The translations under genes and the position numbers were made by a program. A stretch of DNA of 64,000 nt from Cryobacterium mannosilyticum (GTDB taxonomy: Bacteria > Actinomycetota > Actinomycetes > Actinomycetales > Microbacteriaceae): positions 155,960 through 219,959 of the forward strand of contig NZ_SOFM01000016.1 of the NCBI RefSeq assembly GCF_004402705.1, read 5' to 3'. Under the pieces are notes generated by a model, which was given only the letters and a program-made list of their open reading frames with translations, did not search any database and was not told where the DNA came from. Below, in pieces: positions 1-9,259 of the stretch. Numbering within the stretch: the first letter of the stretch is position 1; each line of letters begins with the position of its first letter.

Positions 1-1
1 G

Positions 2-103
2 GCGGTGCCGGCATCCGTCACCGTTCCGCACTGGCTGCTGGAGTGGAGCACGGATGTGGCGATGCCCGCGACCCGCGCGGCCGCCCCCAGCCTCTGGGAG
101 TAG
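2..103 (+). CDS. C-terminal fragment of an unidentified protein, cut by the window edge
   Basis: An open frame runs from the left edge to a TAG at 101-103 and gives 33 residues ending in AAAPSLWE. The third-position G/C preference fits coding sequence. No domain can be recognised from so short a tail, so I give no function. It would converge on the SRPBCC gene, leaving 22 nt between the stops. Confidence 0.4.
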   Translation, partial: AVPASVTVPHWLLEWSTDVAMPATRAAAPSLWE

Positions 104-125
104 CCTCGCCGGCGGAACCCACCGG

Positions 126-638
126 TCAGTGGATCGGTTCGGCGGCCCGCTTGGGAACGACGAGCTCCCGGTAGTACTCGGCGTGCGGGTGGTAGTGCGC
201 GCGATCGGGGAGCGGCTTCCCGAGCCGGGCGGCGACCAGGCGGTCGAAGTAGTAGTCCCAGTACGGGCCGACTGTCTCGGCGTCCGCCGCGCTGTGCAGC
301 CGCTGGCCGAACGTGAGGGTGGTCATCCCCGCACCCTCGACGAGGTGCAGGATGACGTGCCGGGCGGCGTCGCCCTCGCCGATGTTGACGGTGAACCGCT
401 TCGGCGGGATGCAGGTGAGGATGCTGACGTACTCCCACTCGGCGCCCGGCTCGTCGAGGCGGAAGCGCACGGCGCCGGTCTCGGGGGAGCCGGTGTAGGT
501 GCCGATCCAGCCGGCGAGGCCGGCGGGTCGGCTCATGCTCGCCCACACGTCGTCGATCGGCGCGGTGAAGAGCCGATCGAGCATGAGATAGAGCCCGTCC
601 TCGCGCTGGGCGAGGCGTCCGGTTGGCTTGGCTGACAT
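126..638 (-). CDS. SRPBCC (AHSA1-like) domain protein
   Basis: This 170-residue protein looks like the START/Bet v1-like AHSA1 branch. The N-terminal part (LDRLFTAPIDDVWASMSRPA) is the usual first helix after strand 1, followed by a W-containing GWIGTYTG segment and a C-terminal helix (YWDYYFDRLVAARLG). Such proteins bind small hydrophobic ligands or are of unknown role; many sit beside ArsR regulators, but none is next to this one. I chose the ATG at 638 because GGAGG lies 5 nt upstream; a GTG 12 nt earlier falls within the ribosome-binding site. A perfect inverted repeat (655-674) lies just upstream. Ligand unknown. Confidence 0.8.
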   Translation of the reverse strand: MSAKPTGRLAQREDGLYLMLDRLFTAPIDDVWASMSRPAGLAGWIGTYTGSPETGAVRFRLDEPGAEWEYVSILTCIPPKRFTVNIGEGDAARHVILHLVEGAGMTTLTFGQRLHSAADAETVGPYWDYYFDRLVAARLGKPLPDRAHYHPHAEYYRELVVPKRAAEPIH

Positions 639-654
639 GGGAACCTCCACGGTG

Positions 655-674
655 AGTGAGGCACTGGCCTCACT
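655..674. promoter_or_regulatory. Inverted repeat upstream of the SRPBCC gene, possible operator
   Basis: AGTGAGGC and GCCTCACT form a perfect 8-bp inverted repeat around ACTG, 17 nt upstream of the ATG at 638. An AT-richer stretch (TACAAAACTAT) lies beyond it in the promoter direction. It could be a repressor site or a 5'-UTR hairpin; no regulator gene is adjacent. The rest of the gap (675-911) shows only a ribosome-binding site. Confidence 0.4.
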
Positions 675-911
675 ACAAAACTATGCCCTTCTCCGGCCGG
701 GGGCCAGCGGCCACGCCAAGCGCCGGCCCGGGGGAGGGTCCCCCGCCAGGGCGATGCCTTGACTTGGGCGCGGCCCGGGAGCAGGATGGCCGCGAGAAAC
801 ACCTCACGTCGTTCCGTGACCTGAGGACCGCTCCCGCCGTGACAAGCCGGCCGCCCATCGCCGCCATCGGCATGATCCCTGGGCCACACCTACTCAATCG
901 GAGGAAAAACC

Positions 912-1994
912 ATGGGTGTCAAACGAACTCTGTTCCATGCCGCGGCCCTGGCCGCCCTGATCGTGCCGGCGATCCTCGTTCCGTCGATCGCCGGAGCCAC
1001 CACCGGACACGGGACCGATGCGCATCCGGCCGTCGCCGAACTGCTCGTCTCCGGCCTCGAAGGCACCAGCGGCGGCGCCATCGGACCTGACGGGGCGCTC
1101 TACGTCGCCGAGGGGACGACCGGCGAGATCACCAGGATCGATCCCGGCAGCGGTGCCACCACGACCTTCGCATCCGGCCTGCCCAAGGCGGTGATCCCCA
1201 TCGGCGGTCCGATCGACGTCGCGTTCGTCGGCGACACGGCCTACGTGCTCGTGTCGGTTGTCGGCCCGGATGTCGGCGGGAACCAGATCGACGGGATCTA
1301 CCGGGTTGACGGCCCGAACACCTTCACGGTCATCGCCGACCTCGGCGAGTTCTCGCGCACGCATCCGCCGGCCACCGCGTTCGACCTTGATCGCGGGGTG
1401 CAATTCGCTCTGCAGCCGGTGCGGGGCGGATTCCTCGTCTCCGACGGCCATCACAACCGGGTGTTGTCGGTGTCGAGGTCGGGCGAGGTGAGCGAGCTCA
1501 TCGGGTTCGGCAACATCGTTCCGACCGGGCTGGCCGTGGCCGGCAAGACCGTGTACCTGGCCGAGGCCGGCCCGGTGCCGCACGACCCCGCCGACGGCAA
1601 GGTTGTCTCGTTCCCGCTCAGAAACCCGGACACCGAGGAAGTGACCGACGTGGCCTCGGGGTTCAGCTTGCTTGTCGACGTGGAATTCGGGCGCTGCGGC
1701 GCGCTCTACGCCCTCTCCCAGGGCGATTCGCCGGGTAATGTTCCCGCCGGCTCTCCGGCACTGCCGAACAGTGGGGAGCTGCTCCGGGTGAACGACGACG
1801 GCACCTTCTCCGTTGTCACGGCCGAGCTGAATCTGCCGACCTCCGTCGATTTCCTGGGTGACACAGCCCTGGTCGTCACGCACAACGGTGAGGTCTGGAA
1901 GATCCGGGGTGTCTCGCGGGCGGCCGGCGATTCCGAGCGGAAGGGAGGCGACTGCCGCGGTGACGACCGCGGTCATGGCGACGACCACAGCTGA
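912..1994 (+). CDS. Secreted ScyD/ScyE-family protein (beta-propeller-like)
   Basis: This 360-residue exported protein has an N-terminal signal peptide: KR at 4-5, a hydrophobic core to about residue 26, then IAGA. The body has NHL/SMP30-like repeats such as GGAIGPDGALYVAEGTTGEI and GFGNIVPTGLAVAGKTVYLAEAG, matching the ScyD/ScyE family. That family is named for a cyanobacterial scytonemin cluster but is widespread in actinobacteria with no established activity. The C-terminus is a charged His/Asp/Arg tail that may bind metal. A GGAGG 7 nt before the ATG supports the start. The gene stands alone and converges on the FAD oxidoreductase gene. Family call firm, function unknown. Confidence 0.8.
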   Translation: MGVKRTLFHAAALAALIVPAILVPSIAGATTGHGTDAHPAVAELLVSGLEGTSGGAIGPDGALYVAEGTTGEITRIDPGSGATTTFASGLPKAVIPIGGPIDVAFVGDTAYVLVSVVGPDVGGNQIDGIYRVDGPNTFTVIADLGEFSRTHPPATAFDLDRGVQFALQPVRGGFLVSDGHHNRVLSVSRSGEVSELIGFGNIVPTGLAVAGKTVYLAEAGPVPHDPADGKVVSFPLRNPDTEEVTDVASGFSLLVDVEFGRCGALYALSQGDSPGNVPAGSPALPNSGELLRVNDDGTFSVVTAELNLPTSVDFLGDTALVVTHNGEVWKIRGVSRAAGDSERKGGDCRGDDRGHGDDHS

Positions 1995-2044
1995 CGCCGG
2001 TCGCGCCTGACGCTCGACGTCCCGGGATTCTGCGCGGCGGCGGG

Positions 2045-3646
2045 TCAGGAGTCCTCGAGCACCGCCATCGCCGCGTTGTGCCCGCCGATCCCGCTCACCC
2101 CGCCGCCGCGCCGTGCCCCCGCGCCGCAGATCAGGATCCGCGGGTGCGCGGTGGCGACGCCCCAGCGCTGGGCCGGGGTGTCCCTCGGCTCGTCGTCCTC
2201 GAGGAACGGCCAGTCCAGGGGGCCGTGGAAGATGTTGCCGCCCGGCAGGTTGAGGGCGTGCTCGAGGTCGAGGGTGGTCTTCGTCTCCACGCAGGGGTTC
2301 CCCACGGCATCCGTCAGCAGCAGGTCCTCGATCGGCTCGGCGAGCACCGAGTTGAGCGAGGCGAGCACGGCCGCCTGCAGCCTGGCCCGGGTGGCGTCGT
2401 TGTTCTCCTCGCTCAGCCACCGGCTCGGCGCGTGCAGCCCGAACACGGTCAGGGTCTGCGCGCCGGCCGCGACGAGCTCCGGCGAGAGGATGCTCGGGTC
2501 GGTCAGTGAGTGACAGTAGATCTCGCAGGGCAGCAGTTCGGGGATCACGCCGCGGGTCGCCTGCTCCCAGGCGCCCTCCAACTGGCTGAACGTCTCGTTG
2601 ATGTGGAAGGTGCCGCCGAACGCGGCCTCCGGTGAGACCGACGGGTCGCGCAGCGTCGGCAACCGGGTGAGCAGCAGGTTCACCTTGACCTGGGCGCCCT
2701 CCGGTTTGGCGATGGCCGGTCCGGCGGCGGCGGCCGCGGGGAGGGGAGCGTCGGCGGTCCCGGCGGCCAGGAGCTCCTGCAGGACCCACGGGGCGACGTT
2801 GGCGAGCACGTGCCCGCCGACGACGACGCGCTCCACGTCACCGCGGCGGTACCGCACCTCGCCGTCCGGACTGACCGAGGTGACCAGCGCCCCGGTGACG
2901 ATGCGGGCGCCGGCCTGGCGGGCGGCATTCTCGAGGGCGCCGGTGACGGCGCCCATCCCGCCGATGGGCACGTCCCAGTCCCCGGTCTCGTTCCCGATGA
3001 CGTGGTACAGGAAGCACCGGTTGGCGTCGAGGGACAGGTCGTCCGTCGAGGTGAACGTGCCGATCAGGCCGTCGGTGGCGACGACGCCGCGCACCAGGTC
3101 GCTCCCGAACCGTTCGGTGATGGCCGTGCCGAGCGGACGCTCGATGAACTGGTCCCAGACGAAGTCGTCCCCGACCAGCCGGCGGGCCTCCGAGCGGGTC
3201 GGCATCGGCTCGCAGACCGTGGGGAAGAGTGCCGTCGCGAGGGCCTCCGTGTCGCGGTAGAACGCGTTCCAGGCGTCGAAGTCGTCGCCGGCGCCGACCC
3301 GGTCGAAGCTCATGCGCGTGGCGGCGTCGTCGCCGCGGTCGACCAGCAGGCCGCCGGTGGTGTCGGCGGGGTTGGGCGTGTACGAGGAATAACGCCGCCG
3401 GGCGAGCTCGATCGACAGGCCCAGTTCGTCGATGATCCGCCGGGGGAGCAGGCTGACCAGGTAGGAATAGCGCGACAGCCGCGCGTCGACGCCGGGGAAG
3501 GCCTCGGCCGAGATGGCCGCGCCGCCCACGTGGTCATCGCGCTCAAGCAGGATCACGCTCTTCCCGGCGAGGGCAAGGTAGGCGGCGGCGGTGAGGCCGT
3601 TGTGTCCGCCGCCGACAATCACGACGTCGTGAGTGGGTTCAGTCAT
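2045..3646 (-). CDS. FAD-dependent oxidoreductase, CrtI/PYROXD2-like
   Basis: The 533-residue protein opens with a dinucleotide-binding motif (VVIVGGGHNGLTAAAYLA, residues 8-25) and an acidic residue ending strand 2 (LLERDDHVGG). It closes with a second FAD-contact segment (ILICGAGARRGGGVSGIGG). This is the layout of phytoene-desaturase-like amine oxidases, closest in feel to the PYROXD2 group. No carotenoid genes are nearby, so a carotenoid substrate is not supported. The ATG at 3646 lies inside the end of the upstream NAD(P)-binding gene (8-nt overlap, 3639-3646), which suggests translational coupling. Substrate unknown. Confidence 0.8.
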   Translation of the reverse strand: MTEPTHDVVIVGGGHNGLTAAAYLALAGKSVILLERDDHVGGAAISAEAFPGVDARLSRYSYLVSLLPRRIIDELGLSIELARRRYSSYTPNPADTTGGLLVDRGDDAATRMSFDRVGAGDDFDAWNAFYRDTEALATALFPTVCEPMPTRSEARRLVGDDFVWDQFIERPLGTAITERFGSDLVRGVVATDGLIGTFTSTDDLSLDANRCFLYHVIGNETGDWDVPIGGMGAVTGALENAARQAGARIVTGALVTSVSPDGEVRYRRGDVERVVVGGHVLANVAPWVLQELLAAGTADAPLPAAAAAGPAIAKPEGAQVKVNLLLTRLPTLRDPSVSPEAAFGGTFHINETFSQLEGAWEQATRGVIPELLPCEIYCHSLTDPSILSPELVAAGAQTLTVFGLHAPSRWLSEENNDATRARLQAAVLASLNSVLAEPIEDLLLTDAVGNPCVETKTTLDLEHALNLPGGNIFHGPLDWPFLEDDEPRDTPAQRWGVATAHPRILICGAGARRGGGVSGIGGHNAAMAVLEDS

Positions 3647-4391
3647 GCCTCGAGACTAGCCAGTCCTCGAATCGAACCGGGTCGACTCGCGCTTCCGCGC
3701 CCGGAAGGAGAGCGCCGTGGGCGATGGCCGCGCCGAGCAGCGGGAGCCGGAGCACCCGGGTCCGGGGCTCCTCGACGGCGGCCAGGCGACGGGCCAGGTC
3801 GGCCAGGTCGTGCTGCTCCGGTCCGGCGATCGTTCGCACGATGCCCGGCCGGTGTCCCTCGGCGACGACGTCGGCCAGGTAAGCGGCCACCGAGCCGGCG
3901 GCCGCCGGTTGGGCGAGCATCCGCGGCACGACCGCGACCGGTCCCATCCGGATCTGGTGCAGCAGCGAGCGAGCCAGCTCGAACCATTGCGTTGACGAGA
4001 CCACCGTCGCGGGCACGGCCGCGGCGCGGTAGACAGCCTCCTGCGCGGCCTTGCCCCGGTAATAGCCGAGCCGGGAATTGACCTCTGGGTCGGTCACGTT
4101 CACGATCGACAGGCAGACCAGGTGCAGGACGTTCGCGGCCCGGGCGGCGTCGGTGACCTGGCGCGCGGTCGTGGCGAAGAACGCGGTGGCTCTCCGGGCC
4201 GACAGTGTGGGCCGGTTGAGGCAATCGAGCACGGTGTCCGCCCCGGCGAATGCCGCCGCGAGGCCTTCCCCGGTGACGACGTCGACCCCCGTCGACCGGG
4301 AGACGCGCCCCACGCTGTGGCCCCGGGACTCCAGCACACTGGAGACCCGACGGCCCATCTCGCCCGTCGCCCCGAGGACAATCACTCGCAC
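3639..4391 (-). CDS. NAD(P)H-binding atypical SDR / NmrA-like protein
   Basis: The 250-residue protein begins with a Rossmann motif (GATGEMG, residues 7-13) and has an atypical-SDR body (TVLDCLNRP, VVSSTQWFELARSL), with no clear YxxxK. Relatives include NmrA-like regulators and quinone or epimerase-like enzymes. The start is the GTG at 4391. A -10-like TAGGCT (4398-4403, minus strand) lies 6 nt upstream with no Shine-Dalgarno sequence, predicting a leaderless transcript; this hexamer overlaps the LysR stop codon. The gene overlaps the downstream FAD oxidoreductase by 8 nt, so the two are probably co-expressed. Confidence 0.78.
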   Translation of the reverse strand: MRVIVLGATGEMGRRVSSVLESRGHSVGRVSRSTGVDVVTGEGLAAAFAGADTVLDCLNRPTLSARRATAFFATTARQVTDAARAANVLHLVCLSIVNVTDPEVNSRLGYYRGKAAQEAVYRAAAVPATVVSSTQWFELARSLLHQIRMGPVAVVPRMLAQPAAAGSVAAYLADVVAEGHRPGIVRTIAGPEQHDLADLARRLAAVEEPRTRVLRLPLLGAAIAHGALLPGAEARVDPVRFEDWLVSRHD

Positions 4392-4400
4392 GCGGGCAGC

Positions 4401-5330
4401 CTACAACGTCGGCCCGAAACGCGGGGCCGGCCCGGCCACCAGCCCGACGGCCCTGGCCAGCGCGTCGCGGACGGCGAGCACGCCGGGCCGGCTGGCACTC
4501 GACCGCCGGGTCGCGGAGAACACCGTGCGGTTCGGCCGGCCGGGAAGGTCGACCAGGTGCACGGTGGGCTCGTGGCCCGCCCAGATCAGATCGGGCAGGA
4601 TGCCGACGGCATTCCCGGATTCGATCAACCGGATGTGCGCGATCAGGTCCGCGGTCTCGAACCGCACGTCCGGCTCGAAACCGGCCGACCGGCAGAGCTG
4701 CCTGGCCCAGTGCCGCGACGCCGTGCCCTGCGGCTCCATCACCCAGGGCAGGCCCGCCGCCTCCTCGAGCGACGCGGGAGCGCTGCGGCCGGCGCGCGGC
4801 GGCGGCACGGCGAGCCGGAGCGCATCCGTCGACAGGTTCACCCGGTCGAGGTCGGGCCAGTGCGCGCGGGTGTGCCCCGGATACTGCTCGGCCAGCACGA
4901 GGTCGAAGTCGCGGGCGGAGACCTCGAACAATCCGCGCTCCGGCTCACGCTCGGTCACCTCCACCCGGAGGCCGGGGAACTCGCCGGCCAGCAGGGTGAG
5001 CGCCTGCGGGATCAGGGCGTGCGCGGCCGACTGGAAGAGGGCCACACGCACAGTACCCGACACGGTCGTCAGCGACGCCGTCATCTCGGCCTCGGCCAGC
5101 TCCAGGCGCTCGAGGAGGTGGGTCGTGTGCTCGACCAGCACCTCGGCCTGCGGGGTGAGCCGCACCCGGCGGCCCACCTTCTGCAGCAGCGGAACCCCGG
5201 CCTCCTTTTCGAGCAGGGCGAGCTGCTGGGAGACGGCCGAGGGGCTGTAGGCCAGGGCCTCCGCCACCCCGGCGAGGGTGCCCCGGATCTTCAGCTCGCG
5301 CAGCAGCCGCAGGCGGCGGACATCCAGCAT
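4401..5330 (-). CDS. LysR-family transcriptional regulator, divergent from putA
   Basis: The 309-residue protein has an N-terminal winged helix (RLRLLRELKIRGTLAGVAEA, then SPSAVSQQLALLEKEAG) and a periplasmic-binding-like effector domain from about residue 90. I chose the ATG at 5330 because GGAGG sits 8 nt upstream; the GTG 6 nt earlier would leave only 2 nt. It is transcribed away from putA across an AT-rich 146-nt gap, the usual arrangement for a LysR protein controlling its neighbour. Control of putA in response to proline or a downstream amino acid is inference from this arrangement. Confidence 0.9.
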   Translation of the reverse strand: MLDVRRLRLLRELKIRGTLAGVAEALAYSPSAVSQQLALLEKEAGVPLLQKVGRRVRLTPQAEVLVEHTTHLLERLELAEAEMTASLTTVSGTVRVALFQSAAHALIPQALTLLAGEFPGLRVEVTEREPERGLFEVSARDFDLVLAEQYPGHTRAHWPDLDRVNLSTDALRLAVPPPRAGRSAPASLEEAAGLPWVMEPQGTASRHWARQLCRSAGFEPDVRFETADLIAHIRLIESGNAVGILPDLIWAGHEPTVHLVDLPGRPNRTVFSATRRSSASRPGVLAVRDALARAVGLVAGPAPRFGPTL

Positions 5331-5336
5331 GGGCAC

Positions 5337-5470
5337 TTCCTCCGGCTCGACCTTGTTAGATCAGTAATCCTAATGAATATCGATCAAGAAGAATCGCTTT
5401 TGCTAAACGAATGCGGGCGGCACACTGAAAATAGAATCCTCTGGTATGAGGCGTGCCGAAACGAAAGACT
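5337..5470. promoter_or_regulatory. LysR-putA divergent promoter region
   Basis: This 134-nt stretch is markedly more AT-rich than its surroundings (for example TTAGATCAGTAATCCTAATG from 5356). It contains several T/A-bounded near-palindromes of the kind LysR regulators bind. I cannot fix the exact operator or the -35/-10 boxes by eye. Confidence 0.45.
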
Positions 5471-5476
5471 AACCTC

Positions 5477-8400
5477 GTGACCATGACCAACCCCTCTCCC
5501 CATGTGCAGCAGGACCTGAGCGCCGAGGTCGTCGCGCTCGTCAAGAAGTGGCTCGCCGACAGTGCCACCATTCCCGCCGACGTGTCGGCCGAACGCCTCG
5601 CCGGCGTGCTCAAGGACCCGAACGGGCTCGACTTCACCGTCGGCTTCGTCGACGGCGTGATGCGGCCGGAGGACCTGATGGTCGCCGGTTACAATCTGCA
5701 GACAGTGGCGAAGAAGGCGCCGGGATTCCTGCCGTCGTACATGCGCGGGGCGATCGGCCTCGGCGGTGTGCTCGGCCCCGTGCTGCCCTGGGTGGTCATC
5801 CCCGCAGCCCGCAAGGTGCTGCGCCAGATGGTCGGACACCTCGTCGTCGACGCCACGCCCGACAAGCTGGGCCCGGCGATCGCCCACCTGAGGGAGTCCG
5901 GCAACCGGCTCAACATCAACCTGCTCGGCGAGGCCGTGCTCGGTGAGAAGGAGGCCCTCCGCCGCCTCGACGGCACCAGGGCGCTGCTGCTGCGTGAGGA
6001 CGTCGACTACGTCTCGATCAAGGTGTCGTCGATCGCCAGCCAGCTCTCGATGTGGTCCTTCGACGAGGCCGTGAACCGGGTCGTCGAACGCCTCACCCCG
6101 CTCTACGAACTGGCATCGGCCTCCGCCACGCCCAAGTTCATCAACCTGGACATGGAGGAGTACCGCGACCTCGACCTGACGATCGCGGTCTTCGAGCGCA
6201 TCCTCGACCTGCCCCAGCTGCTCCACCTCGAGGCCGGCATCGTGCTGCAGGCCTACCTGCCCGACGCGCTCGCCGCGCTGCAGGGCCTGACCCACTGGTC
6301 CCAGGGCCGCCGCGCCGCCGGGGGCGCCCCGATCAAGGTGCGCGTCGTCAAGGGCGCCAACCTCGCCATGGAGCACGTCGACGCCGCCGTGCACGACTGG
6401 CCGCTCGCGACCTACGGCACCAAGCAGGACAGCGACACGAACTACAAGCGGGTGCTCAGCTGGGCGCTCACCCCCCAGAACACGGATGCCGTCAAGATCG
6501 GCGTCGCCGGCCACAACCTCTTCGACGTGGCCTGGGCGCACCTCCTCTCCCAGCAGCGCGGCGTCGACGACCGGGTCGAGTTCGAGATGCTGCTCGGAAT
6601 GGCCACCAGCCAGGCCGACGCCGTGCGCAAGGACGTCGGACGCCTGCTGCTGTATACGCCGGTCGTGAACCCGGCCGAATTCGACGTGGCCATCAGCTAC
6701 CTGATCCGCCGCCTCGAGGAGAACGCCAGCCAGGACAACTTCATGTCGGCCGTGTTCGAACTGACCACGACACCCGCCCTGTTCGAGCGGGAGAAGCAGC
6801 GCTTCCTCGCCTCGCTCGCGACTCTCGACACCGTCGTGCCGAAGCCCAACCGCAGCCAGGACCGCTCCGCGGTGACCCAGCTCGAGGCCGAGGCCCGGGC
6901 CGAGGACGCGGCCGACGGCGCTGAGGCCGACGCCGGCCTCACCGCAGCGGTGCTCGGCCTCACCCGCGGATCCGTCTCCGCCGCCCTGGACGCCGCGCCC
7001 GGCGCCGGCGCGCCCGCTGCCGCCCGGTCCGGCTTCCACAACGAGCCCGACACCGACCCGTCGATGCCGGCCAACCGCGCCTGGGGCCGCCGCATCCTCG
7101 CCCGCGTCGAATCCTCCCGGCTCGGCGTGGACGCCATCACCGAGGCCGCCGTGACCGATGCCGACCAGCTCGACCGGTTGATCGCATCCGTCGCCGCCAG
7201 CGGCGAGGCCTGGGGCCAGCTGCCCGGCGCCGAGCGGGCCGCGGTGCTGCACCGCGCCGGCCTCGCGCTCGCCGCGAATCGGGACCGCCTGATCGAGGTG
7301 ATGGCCGCCGAGACCGGCAAGACCATCGCCGAGGCCGACCCTGAGGTCAGCGAGGCGATCGACTTCGCGCACTACTACGCGGAGCGGGCGAAGGGCCTCG
7401 ACGCCGTGCAGGGCGCGATCTTCGTGCCGTCCAGGCTCACCGTGGTCACCCCGCCGTGGAACTTCCCGGTCGCGATCTCGGCCGGCGGAGTACTCGCCGC
7501 CCTCGCCGCCGGCTCCGGCGTGATCGTCAAGCCCGCCAAGCTCGCCCAGCGCACCGGCGCCGTCATGGTCGAGGCACTCTGGGAGGCCGGGGTTCCCCGC
7601 GAGCTGCTCGCGCTCGTCGACCTCGCCGACCGCGCGCTCGGCACCCAGCTCATCTCGCACCCTGCCGTCGACCGGGTCATCCTGACCGGCGCCTACGAGA
7701 CCGCGCAGCTCTTCCGCGGCTTCCGGGAGGACCTGCCGCTGCTCGCGGAGACAAGCGGCAAGAACGCCATCATCGTGACCCCGTCCGCCGACCTCGACCT
7801 CGCCGCGATCGACGTGATCAAGAGCGCCTTCGGCCACGCCGGCCAGAAGTGCTCCGCCGCGAGCCTGGTCATCCTCGTCGGCTCCGTCGCCAAGTCGGAG
7901 CGCTTCCTGCGCCAACTGGTGGATGCCGCGACCTCCCTGCGGGTGGGCCGGCCGGCCGACCCGACCACCCAGATGGGCCCGATCATCGAACCGGCGGAGG
8001 GCAAGTTGCTGCACGCCCTCACCACGCTCGGTGCCGAGGAGAGCTGGCTGGTCGAGCCCGAGCGGCTGGACGAGGAGGGCAAACTCTGGTCGCCCGGCAT
8101 CCGCACCGGCGTCGCCCCCGGCTCCTACTTCCACCTGACCGAGTTCTTCGGCCCGGTGCTCGGCGTCATGCACGCCCGCAATCTCGCCGAGGCCATCCGG
8201 TTCCAGAACGCGGTGGACTACGGCCTCACCTCCGGCCTGCACTCGCTCGACCCGGCCGAACTGGCCGAATGGCTCGACACGATCGAGGCCGGCAACCTCT
8301 ACGTGAACCGCGGCATCACCGGCGCGATCGTGCAGCGCCAGCCGTTCGGCGGCTGGAAGCGCTCGGCCGTCGGCCCCGGCACCAAGGCGGGCGGACCGAA

Positions 8401-9085
8401 CTACCTGTTCGGGCTCGGCAGCTGGGTGACCAACCCCGGCCGGAACAGCTCGACCCTGCACCTGCGCGGGCTGGAACAGCGCGTCACCGACGTGATCGAA
8501 GGCTCGCAGCCGGTGCTCGACTACGCGGACTTCGACGTGCTGCGCCGGTCGGCCCTGAGCGACGCCCTTGCCTGGCGCGAGGAGTTCGGCGCGGTGAAGG
8601 ACGTGTCGAACCTCGGCTACGAGCGCAACCTGTTCCGCTACCTCCCGCTTCCGGTCACGGTGCGCCTGGCCGAGGACGGCACGCTCTCGAACCTGCTCCG
8701 GGTGATCGCCGCGGCCACCCTCTCGAAGTCCCGCTTCCTGGTGTCCAGCGCAATCCCGGTGCCGCCGATCGTGCGGGGCCACCTCGCCGACCGGGAGATC
8801 CCGGTCACCGTCGAGAGCGACGCCGAGTGGCTCGAGCGCGCCGCAGCCGGTGGCGTCACGACCACCCGGGTACGCCTGATCGGGGGAACCCCCCTCGCCG
8901 GGGCGACGGATGCCGCATCCGCCCTCGCCCACGCCCTCGGCGGCAGTCCCGACATCGCCGTCTACGCGCACCCCGTGACCCAGGCCGGACGGGTGGAACT
9001 GCTGCCGTTCCTGCGGGAGCAGGCGATCTCGATCACGGCCCACCGCTTCGGCAACCCGAGCACCCTCTCCGACGGCATCATCTAG
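5477..9085 (+). CDS. putA: Bifunctional proline dehydrogenase / glutamate-semialdehyde dehydrogenase (PutA)
   Basis: PutA oxidises proline to P5C (FAD) and then to glutamate (NAD+). The 1202-residue protein has a PRODH barrel in roughly the first 450 residues, ending in the substrate-site signature RRLEENASQDNF. An aldehyde dehydrogenase domain follows (about 530-1010) with TPPWNFPVAISAG, the general-base Glu758 in LAETSGKN and catalytic Cys792 in GQKCSAAS. The last ~190 residues are a C-terminal extension seen in long PutAs. There is no N-terminal ribbon-helix-helix domain, so it is not a self-repressing PutA. Start uncertain: GTG 5477 follows GAAAGA at fair spacing; GTG 5453 and ATG 5483 are alternatives. 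A LysR gene is divergent. Confidence 0.95.
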   Translation: MTMTNPSPHVQQDLSAEVVALVKKWLADSATIPADVSAERLAGVLKDPNGLDFTVGFVDGVMRPEDLMVAGYNLQTVAKKAPGFLPSYMRGAIGLGGVLGPVLPWVVIPAARKVLRQMVGHLVVDATPDKLGPAIAHLRESGNRLNINLLGEAVLGEKEALRRLDGTRALLLREDVDYVSIKVSSIASQLSMWSFDEAVNRVVERLTPLYELASASATPKFINLDMEEYRDLDLTIAVFERILDLPQLLHLEAGIVLQAYLPDALAALQGLTHWSQGRRAAGGAPIKVRVVKGANLAMEHVDAAVHDWPLATYGTKQDSDTNYKRVLSWALTPQNTDAVKIGVAGHNLFDVAWAHLLSQQRGVDDRVEFEMLLGMATSQADAVRKDVGRLLLYTPVVNPAEFDVAISYLIRRLEENASQDNFMSAVFELTTTPALFEREKQRFLASLATLDTVVPKPNRSQDRSAVTQLEAEARAEDAADGAEADAGLTAAVLGLTRGSVSAALDAAPGAGAPAAARSGFHNEPDTDPSMPANRAWGRRILARVESSRLGVDAITEAAVTDADQLDRLIASVAASGEAWGQLPGAERAAVLHRAGLALAANRDRLIEVMAAETGKTIAEADPEVSEAIDFAHYYAERAKGLDAVQGAIFVPSRLTVVTPPWNFPVAISAGGVLAALAAGSGVIVKPAKLAQRTGAVMVEALWEAGVPRELLALVDLADRALGTQLISHPAVDRVILTGAYETAQLFRGFREDLPLLAETSGKNAIIVTPSADLDLAAIDVIKSAFGHAGQKCSAASLVILVGSVAKSERFLRQLVDAATSLRVGRPADPTTQMGPIIEPAEGKLLHALTTLGAEESWLVEPERLDEEGKLWSPGIRTGVAPGSYFHLTEFFGPVLGVMHARNLAEAIRFQNAVDYGLTSGLHSLDPAELAEWLDTIEAGNLYVNRGITGAIVQRQPFGGWKRSAVGPGTKAGGPNYLFGLGSWVTNPGRNSSTLHLRGLEQRVTDVIEGSQPVLDYADFDVLRRSALSDALAWREEFGAVKDVSNLGYERNLFRYLPLPVTVRLAEDGTLSNLLRVIAAATLSKSRFLVSSAIPVPPIVRGHLADREIPVTVESDAEWLERAAAGGVTTTRVRLIGGTPLAGATDAASALAHALGGSPDIAVYAHPVTQAGRVELLPFLREQAISITAHRFGNPSTLSDGII

Positions 9086-9126
9086 ACGCCTCTCCCCGCC
9101 CTGCGAGGGAGCGGCCGCCGAGCGCG

Positions 9127-9132
9127 TAAAAT
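9127..9132 (+). promoter_or_regulatory. Candidate -10 box for the ole operon
   Basis: TAAAAT stands out in otherwise very GC-rich sequence 128 nt before the oleA start. A transcript starting near 9139 would carry a leader of about 120 nt. No clear -35 box is visible. Confidence 0.4.
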
Positions 9133-9259
9133 AGGGCGTTGGCGGCCGTCCCTCCGGGGTCGGCGTGTACAGCGGGCACCGGACAACGATCAGGTTTCTG
9201 ATGGAGGATGACCGGGGCCCCGGCTTGCCGCGGCCGCAAACTCGACAGGGGAACCACAG

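Noticed and set aside
2045..3646. Phytoene desaturase (carotenoid synthesis)
   Set aside because: The fold is CrtI-like, but no other carotenoid gene is nearby and the sequence looks closer to the PYROXD2 group.
9139..9201. A 20-codon leader peptide starting with TTG 6 nt after TAAAAT before oleA
   Set aside because: It fits the leaderless spacing, but the peptide has no regulatory residues and TTG is a weak start; I treat TAAAAT only as a candidate promoter.
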